Below, one piece after another: positions 59,901-64,000 of a stretch of DNA of 64,000 bases. The DNA is from Candidatus Zixiibacteriota bacterium. Lineage in GTDB: Bacteria > Zixibacteria > MSB-5A5 > DSPP01. The translations under genes were made by a program, and so were the position numbers. How positions within the stretch are numbered: position 1 is the stretch's first letter; every line of letters begins with the position of its first letter. The DNA lies in the NCBI GenBank assembly GCA_022614805.1, contig JAKEHY010000023.1, forward strand, positions 1 to 64,000, written 5' to 3'. The notes below the pieces were generated by a model that was not told where the DNA came from, did not search any database, and was given only the letters and a program-made list of their open reading frames with translations.

Positions 59901-60205
59901 AAGACCAGTTTTTCATCGCCACGACCGGAGAAAACGAGTTAAACCAGCAAAGTCTTGGCACTCCAAAACTTCTTGAAGTTAATGTTTCCTCACTTCCCAG
60001 GGAACGTTATCCAGACCTGAAAACTATAGCCTTTCACGTCCTAAGCCTTACTAAACTCAACTGGGCATCGACCAAGTCGTTCTGCAGAGAACCCATTACA
60101 ATCAAATTTGCGTCTGATATCGCTTACTTAATGAATGCCTTCCTAATGTCATCCGAAAGCTTTGTGTTAAACAAAAAGCTTGAAAAAAAGCCGTGGTTTT
60201 TATGA
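56987..60205 (+). CDS. AlbA_2-HATPase-Argonaute fusion protein (predicted defence)
   Basis: A 1072-residue single reading frame with two modules. Residues 1-400 resemble the Schlafen AlbA_2 / HATPase_c_4 family: Phe-Glu-Arg-Lys at 25-28, Ala-Phe-Ala-Asn-x5-Gly-Gly-Leu-Ile-Val-Met-Gly-Ile-Glu-Asp-Asp-Gly (42-61), then Trp-Leu-Glu-Ala-Leu-Val-Asn-Ala-Ile-Ala-His-Arg (298-309), Asp-Asp-Lys-Leu-Val-Ile-Glu-Ser-Pro-Gly and Arg-Asn-Pro-Val-Ile. Residues 420-1072 match a long prokaryotic Argonaute: a PAZ/linker-like region (Phe-Leu-Ala-Ile-Asp near 505), MID with Tyr783-Tyr784, Lys787/788, Gly-Ile-Leu-Ser-Gln798 and Lys822 in Ala-Lys-Ser-Gly, and PIWI with Gly-Leu-Ser-Tyr-Ser at 842-846 and Leu-Thr-Lys-Leu-Asn-Trp at 1021-1026. 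Catalytic aspartates are replaced (Ser844, Ser914), so it should bind but not cut. hsdM follows 79 bases later. Confidence 0.85.
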   Translation: MLPRELFDKPDVAKFADRYFESQVFERKRGFTAERTAATISAFANVNPDGGLIVMGIEDDGRVSGIFQFGRGWVSHVQKSLNGIIPVANISVKTTPCLNAGGAPDEILLIHAAFSSSRVVEVSDGRAFKRIGEETIELSEDEKRELRISKGELEYEREPVTEYNPELLDSHLVDDFLHRIKARDSLSLEVSAEDVLLNRRLITRREGKLWITIAGALLFYKDPCNIIPGARVRFLRFQGTEELFGSESNIIKDSYFEGPLARQIAKLQEFLRTQIREFSYLNEDGRFVTEAEYPEFAWLEALVNAIAHRSYNLKYANIFVKMFDDKLVIESPGSFPGVVSASNLIHYPRNPVIMDALRYMGYVKAAREGTRRMYQEMERMELPPPEFKGESSQVVVILYNNMAEREKKRSKTKEPISYEVGNLFRMQIDESKGTLDETESKIREEFIKKLMANGWVLSPFRTSAHSIKKELKAIEVKGTLVCSIRKGFRFSFKRYKDTLFLAIDPKVQLVNHLTLKQILEIVPDIRSVLPRYKIQAFDVDKDAHLTILGLKNDKMAKVTIDQKVFEFPTDELVPALPADLTQLVLKEASSTVDIRKEIARYANLTVTDAPRKRFTDTIELANELAAKIFPLKIDGTTIYMKPEPANLTLPVFYVNRDLREPAATFDPQGTKKEREILSGLVKFGSYEKPDATISLISLVTPSQSKNMNRLVGQIVKGSFKFAGMERAFSTKITAEKVITTKSPDDYLAACKGEVPRLDENKIYMFLAYCPEGTYSREDYSAPYYTVKKFLLENGILSQMVDEDTLNNPKFKDFNLALDIFAKSGFIPWVLADGLPDVDLIVGLSYSSISGIEKPNRVIGYVNVFDPFGRWQFYRGSSKAFSYEERKKYFSKLVVETVEEIQKDRNIKKVHIHVSFKLSREIKEEIYNQLAAIIPGISIHFVWINQGHTIRFFDTNPTGTGSFQRGLYVVTSKDQFFIATTGENELNQQSLGTPKLLEVNVSSLPRERYPDLKTIAFHVLSLTKLNWASTKSFCREPITIKFASDIAYLMNAFLMSSESFVLNKKLEKKPWFL

Positions 60206-60284
60206 CACATTTAAAGTTCCGAGGCCACATTATAACAACGCCCTGTGGGGCAATTAACCTGGGTAGAGTAGATGGGGTGACAAA

Positions 60285-61799
60285 ATGTTAGACATCAAAA
60301 CGCTTGAAAATTGGCTCTGGGAGGCGGCATGCAAAATCCGGGGAGAAATTGAAGCGCCAAAATATAAGGATTACATCCTCCCTTTGATTTTCTTGAAGCG
60401 ACTCTCTGACGTTTACGATGATGAGGTTTCGAATTTAGCCGCCGAGTACGGCGACAAAAAGATTGTTCATCAGCTCATTGAAGAAGATCATAGCCTGGTC
60501 TGGTTCTTCCTCCCGGAAAAAGTGCGGTGGAACGGCATAATAAAGCAAAGCACCCGGCTCGGCGAGTACCTAACTGATGCGGTTCGGGCCATAGCCAGGG
60601 AAAATCCTAAGCTCCAGGGTGTGATTGACATCGTGGATTTCAATGCTGCTACGGCCGGGCAGCGTGTGATTAGCGACGAGAAATTGAAACTACTCGTTGA
60701 CACTCTGAATAAGCACCGGCTTGGCCTAAAGGACGTCGAACCCGACATTTTGGGTAGGGCCTACGAGTACTTGCTTAGAAAATTTGCCGAAGGCTCAGGC
60801 CAGAGTGCCGGGGAGTTTTACACGCCGAGAGAAGTCGCAATTTTAATGAGCCAAATTGTGGACCCCAAAGAAGGGGAAGAGGTCTACGATCCTTGTCTTG
60901 GTTCTGGTGGTCTGATAATTAAGTGCTACCTGCGATTTAAGGAGAAATTTGGAGACAATGCGAAAATAAAGCCTCTAAAGTTTTACGGCCAGGAAAATGT
61001 CCATAGCACCTACGCCATGGCAAAAATGAATGCCTTCATCCATAGAATGGAAGCAGAAATTGCCTTAGGCGATACGATGAACCGGCCGGCATTCACCGCC
61101 TCCGAGGGTTCGCTGAGAAAATTCGACATCGTAGTTGCTAATCCAATGTGGAACCAGGATTTCGTTCAAAGCACGTATGAAAATGATGGTTTCAATAGGT
61201 TCGTTTACGGATATCCGCCTTCTTCTTCTGCCGATTGGGGTTGGATTCAGCATATGTTTGCTTCTCTAAAACATCAAGGAAGACTGGCGGTAGTGATTGA
61301 TACTGGTGCCATTTCCAGAGGCTCGAGGAATGCGGGGTCAAACAGAGAGAAAAGCATACGGAAGGCATTTCTTGAAAATGACCTAATCGAGGCCGTTGTT
61401 TTATTGCCGGAAAATCTTTTTTATAATAATACTGCTCCAGGTGTGATAGTAATTCTCACCAAAAACAAGAAACATAAGAGTGAAGTTCTAATTATCAATG
61501 CTTCTAAGCTATTTGAAAAAGGAAGACCAAAGAATTTTCTACCTGAAAAAAGCATTAAAACCATAGTCGACCTATTTCACAAGTGGAAGGGAGAAAAAGG
61601 CTTGAGTAAGATTATTACAAAGGAAGAGGTGTCTGCAAATGACTATAATCTTAGTCCTTCAAGTTATATCTCACAAAATGGTGGAGAAGAGGTGCTGGAT
61701 TTGGACGATGCCATAGTGCAAGTTAAGGACGCGGAAGAAGAAAGAAAGCTCGCAGATTATAAACTAAAAAAAGTTTTGGAAGAATTAGGGTTTGAGTGA
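60285..61799 (+). CDS. hsdM: Type I restriction-modification DNA methyltransferase subunit
   Basis: A 504-residue HsdM. An N-terminal helical domain (Trp-Glu-Ala-Ala-Cys-Lys-Ile-Arg-Gly) precedes SAM motif I Asp202-Pro-Cys-Leu-Gly-Ser-Gly-Gly. The catalytic motif IV is Asn286-Pro-Met-Trp, a variant of the usual Asn-Pro-Pro-Phe/Tyr in which the second Pro is Met. Ala-Gly-Glu-Phe-Tyr-Thr-Pro-Arg-Glu-Val is typical of the family. It N6-methylates adenine in a bipartite target chosen by HsdS. The start is supported by GGGGTGAC before the ATG. It overlaps hsdS by 8 bases. Confidence 0.93.
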   Translation: MLDIKTLENWLWEAACKIRGEIEAPKYKDYILPLIFLKRLSDVYDDEVSNLAAEYGDKKIVHQLIEEDHSLVWFFLPEKVRWNGIIKQSTRLGEYLTDAVRAIARENPKLQGVIDIVDFNAATAGQRVISDEKLKLLVDTLNKHRLGLKDVEPDILGRAYEYLLRKFAEGSGQSAGEFYTPREVAILMSQIVDPKEGEEVYDPCLGSGGLIIKCYLRFKEKFGDNAKIKPLKFYGQENVHSTYAMAKMNAFIHRMEAEIALGDTMNRPAFTASEGSLRKFDIVVANPMWNQDFVQSTYENDGFNRFVYGYPPSSSADWGWIQHMFASLKHQGRLAVVIDTGAISRGSRNAGSNREKSIRKAFLENDLIEAVVLLPENLFYNNTAPGVIVILTKNKKHKSEVLIINASKLFEKGRPKNFLPEKSIKTIVDLFHKWKGEKGLSKIITKEEVSANDYNLSPSSYISQNGGEEVLDLDDAIVQVKDAEEERKLADYKLKKVLEELGFE

Positions 61800-63063
61800 T
61801 ATCGTGGTGCGAAAAGAAAATCCCCGAACAATAAAGGCTGACCAATTACAGCCTGGTGACCAACCCTTTGGCTGGCGGATTGAAACTGTAATCGGCTGCA
61901 CCTTGAATAAGCGAGCATCAGTTGGAAAGGTTAAACAGCAACGCTATAAAAAGCAAGGTAAGTATCCTATTGTGGATCAAAGTCAAAAGCTAATTGCAGG
62001 TTTTTGGGACCAGGAAGAAGACGTATATAAAGGGAATCTTCCTGTGGTCGTATTCGGAGACCATACTAGGATTGTTAAGTATATCGACTTTCCATTCGTG
62101 TGTGGAGCTGACGGTACGAGAATTCTGATTCCTGATACCCAGATTGTATTTCCTCTTTTTCTTTACTATTCCCTCTTATTTATAGATATACCGAGCAGGG
62201 GATATAACAGACACTACTCGTTACTAAAAGATAGGGCTTTGCGGTTACCGCCTTTGCCTGAACAAAAGAGTATTGCCGTCGTACTGTCCGCCATTCAAGA
62301 ATCAAAAGAAAGGACAAAGCAGGTCATTGGTGCTTTGCGAGAGCTAAAAACATCTCTAATGAAGCATCTGTTCGATTTTGGGCCCGTAAGGTTGGAGGAA
62401 ATCGGCAAGGTAAATCGTAGAGAAACCGAGGTCGGGCTGATTCCTAAAACATGGAAAATTACAAAAATATCGGATGTTGTAGAAAACACACCCTACGTAA
62501 ACGCCAGACGCCCCCTTAGTATGAAATTTAGATATGTGGATGTGTCTAGCGTTAACAATGTCTCTCTTAAAATTGAATTAACAGCTACTTACGAAGGCCG
62601 GAAGGCTCCCAGCAGGGCGCGGAAATGGATTAAGAATGGCGACGTAATAATTGCTACAGTGAGGCCAACTCTGAAAAGAATTGCCCTGATAGGCCCAGAC
62701 TTAGACGGTCAAATTTGTTCTACCGCATTCTGCGTTTTGAGGGCAAATAGCGGTGCGATGGATAATAAATACCTCTTTTATGCTATCCAGAGAGATGCCT
62801 TCATCGAAAATCTTGGAAAACTACAAAGGGGCGCAAGCTATCCTGCCGTTACTGACAAGGATGTAAAGAGTCAAAAGATACCGCTCCCGGATCCGAGCGA
62901 TCAACTACAGATTTCCCTCATCCTGTCTGCGCTTGATGAAAGAATAGCTCAAGAAGAAAAAAAGGCGGAAACGTTGGCACAATTATTTCAGTCGATGCTT
63001 CATTACCTAATGACCGGTATAGTGAGGGTCAACCATTTGAAGTTAGAGGTTGGGCATGGCTAA
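61792..63063 (+). CDS. hsdS: Type I restriction-modification specificity subunit
   Basis: A 423-residue HsdS with two target-recognition domains (about 20-165 and 215-370). Each is followed by a conserved helix: Leu-Pro-Pro-Leu-Pro-Glu-Gln-Lys-Ser-Ile-Ala-Val-Val-Leu-Ser-Ala near 160 and Ile-Pro-Leu-Pro-Asp-Pro-Ser-Asp-Gln near 365. Asp/Glu-rich coiled helices act as the spacer ruler. It reads the two halves of the recognition site. Start TTG 61792 overlaps hsdM; GTG 61804 is the alternative. hsdR begins inside its end. Confidence 0.9.
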   Translation: MSDIVVRKENPRTIKADQLQPGDQPFGWRIETVIGCTLNKRASVGKVKQQRYKKQGKYPIVDQSQKLIAGFWDQEEDVYKGNLPVVVFGDHTRIVKYIDFPFVCGADGTRILIPDTQIVFPLFLYYSLLFIDIPSRGYNRHYSLLKDRALRLPPLPEQKSIAVVLSAIQESKERTKQVIGALRELKTSLMKHLFDFGPVRLEEIGKVNRRETEVGLIPKTWKITKISDVVENTPYVNARRPLSMKFRYVDVSSVNNVSLKIELTATYEGRKAPSRARKWIKNGDVIIATVRPTLKRIALIGPDLDGQICSTAFCVLRANSGAMDNKYLFYAIQRDAFIENLGKLQRGASYPAVTDKDVKSQKIPLPDPSDQLQISLILSALDERIAQEEKKAETLAQLFQSMLHYLMTGIVRVNHLKLEVGHG

Positions 63064-64000
63064 GCTTGGGGTTGAAAGGACTGCAGTGCAGGCTCCACTA
63101 GTCCAATATGCATGCGAAATAGGATGGGAATACGTTGGGCAAGAAGAAGCTCTAAGGCTTAGGGGAGGGAAGACCGGCCTGCTCTTTAAAGAGGTTTTTA
63201 CCGATCAAATACTCAAACTCAACTCCGACTTTATTGACCACCTAATGATTGAGGAAATCATAAAGAAACTTGAGAGATTACCTGCCAGGATTGAAGGCAA
63301 TCTACAGGCCTGGGAATACCTGCGGGGACTTAAAACCGTGTTCGTGCCTGACGAAAAGAGAGAAAGAAACGTCAAATTCATTGATGAGGACATCAAGAGC
63401 AATGGTTTTCACGTGACGGACGAATTTGAGTTTACGAATGGAACTCATACGAATCGGTATGACGTTGTCTTTTTGATTAACGGCGTGCCCGTTTTCTTCG
63501 TAGAGACCAAGGCTGCTCACAAACTGGAAGGCATTCAGGAGGGCCTTGACCAAGTCAGAAGGTACCACAGAGAAACTCCGGAGGCCATGACGCTGTTTCA
63601 GATTTACACCCTGACTCACATCATACAATTTTTTTACTCAGCCACTTGGAATTACTCGCACAAAACCTTGTTTAACTGGAAAAGGGAAAGCCAGGAAAAG
63701 GACTTTGAGAATTTGGTAAAGGCTTTCTTCGACCGAAAGGCCGTGGTCGGTACGCTCCTGAAATACATCCTGTTTACAAGGCAGGATGACGAACTAAAAA
63801 AGGTAATTCTAAGGCCTCATCAGATGAGAGCAGTCGAGAAAATTGTAGAAAGGGCCGCCCATAAAATCAAACACAAGGGCCTAATTTGGCACACGCAAGG
63901 AAGTGGAAAAACGTACACAATGATTGTGGCGGCACAGGCCATCTTAGAGAATCCCTTGTTTGAAAATCCCACCGTCATTCTGCTTGTGGATAGAAACGAG
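63056..64000 (+). CDS. hsdR: Type I restriction endonuclease subunit, N-terminal 315 residues (runs off the window)
   Basis: Open to the window edge. ATG 63056 overlaps the hsdS stop by 8 bases. The N-terminal nuclease domain has Asn-Arg-Tyr-Asp136-Val-Val-Phe and Val-Phe-Phe-Val-Glu150-Thr-Lys152, the PD-(D/E)XK site, then Gln-Val-Arg-Arg-Tyr. The motor domain begins with Arg-Pro-His-Gln-Met-Arg-Ala and Walker A His-Thr-Gln-Gly282-Ser-Gly-Lys285-Thr, followed by Val-Ile-Leu-Leu-Val-Asp-Arg. It translocates DNA and cuts unmodified DNA. No frame disruption is visible, so the system looks intact as far as it can be seen. Confidence 0.93.
   Translation, partial: MAKLGVERTAVQAPLVQYACEIGWEYVGQEEALRLRGGKTGLLFKEVFTDQILKLNSDFIDHLMIEEIIKKLERLPARIEGNLQAWEYLRGLKTVFVPDEKRERNVKFIDEDIKSNGFHVTDEFEFTNGTHTNRYDVVFLINGVPVFFVETKAAHKLEGIQEGLDQVRRYHRETPEAMTLFQIYTLTHIIQFFYSATWNYSHKTLFNWKRESQEKDFENLVKAFFDRKAVVGTLLKYILFTRQDDELKKVILRPHQMRAVEKIVERAAHKIKHKGLIWHTQGSGKTYTMIVAAQAILENPLFENPTVILLVDRNE

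Overview
This window looks like a chromosomal stretch of an uncultured or poorly studied Gram-negative bacterium. Secreted proteins carry YPNPFNP-type C-terminal sorting domains, typical of the FCB (Bacteroidetes/Chlorobi-like) assemblage and its candidate phyla such as Zixibacteria. LapA/LapB, type IV pilins, an exosortase, an endonuclease-type MutL and a non-mevalonate isoprenoid pathway fit the same picture. The phylum is an inference from these traits; there is no rRNA in the window.

Layout. 1-620: the end of an IS3-like element inserted into a hypothetical gene. 677-3758: a methyltransferase, an enoyl-ACP-reductase-like SDR and an unusual HisKA protein without an ATPase domain. 3950-16878: a sigma-54 activator, two DUF2723 (TMEM260-like) membrane glycosyltransferases flanking two type IV pilin genes that both have sigma-54 promoters, a RAYT transposase with its palindromes, then a tight operon of glycosyltransferases, methyltransferases, a flippase-like protein and the prepilin peptidase. 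16904-21862 (minus): exosortase and partner, sensor kinase, M6 protease. 22145-28980 (minus): lapA-lapB-SPOR-mutS-mutL from a leaderless promoter. 29248-34621: membrane protein, HNH nuclease, secreted protein, trpS, scpA, scpB, pseudouridine synthase. 35280-42267: two tRNAs, zinc-ribbon protein, guaB, yebC-ruvC-ruvA, ruvB. 42291-51642: a beta-propeller secreted protein, then queA-ispD-ispF-dedA-ddl-HAD-M42-cysS. 51643-55500: accessory genes beginning with a duplicated cysS 3' end and ending in a broken tRNA-Thr. 55725-64000: a defence island with DUF488, a PD-(D/E)XK nuclease, a 1072-residue protein fusing an AlbA_2/ATPase module to a complete but catalytically dead Argonaute, and a type I restriction-modification system whose hsdR runs off the window.

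Most striking points. (1) The AlbA_2-HATPase-Argonaute fusion next to hsdMSR is the best candidate for a little-described defence system: the MID guide-binding residues are kept, the PIWI catalytic residues are lost, and a new effector-like N-terminus is present. (2) A family of about 24-base GTAGGGGCG palindromes has been inserted in frame inside ruvC, ruvB, queA, a glycosyltransferase and the RAYT gene itself, mostly in one reading phase (Val-Gly-Ala), reminiscent of Rickettsia palindromic elements. (3) Several genes have TTGACA/TATAAT-type promoters 7-10 bases before the start codon, indicating leaderless transcripts, and this corrects several start sites.
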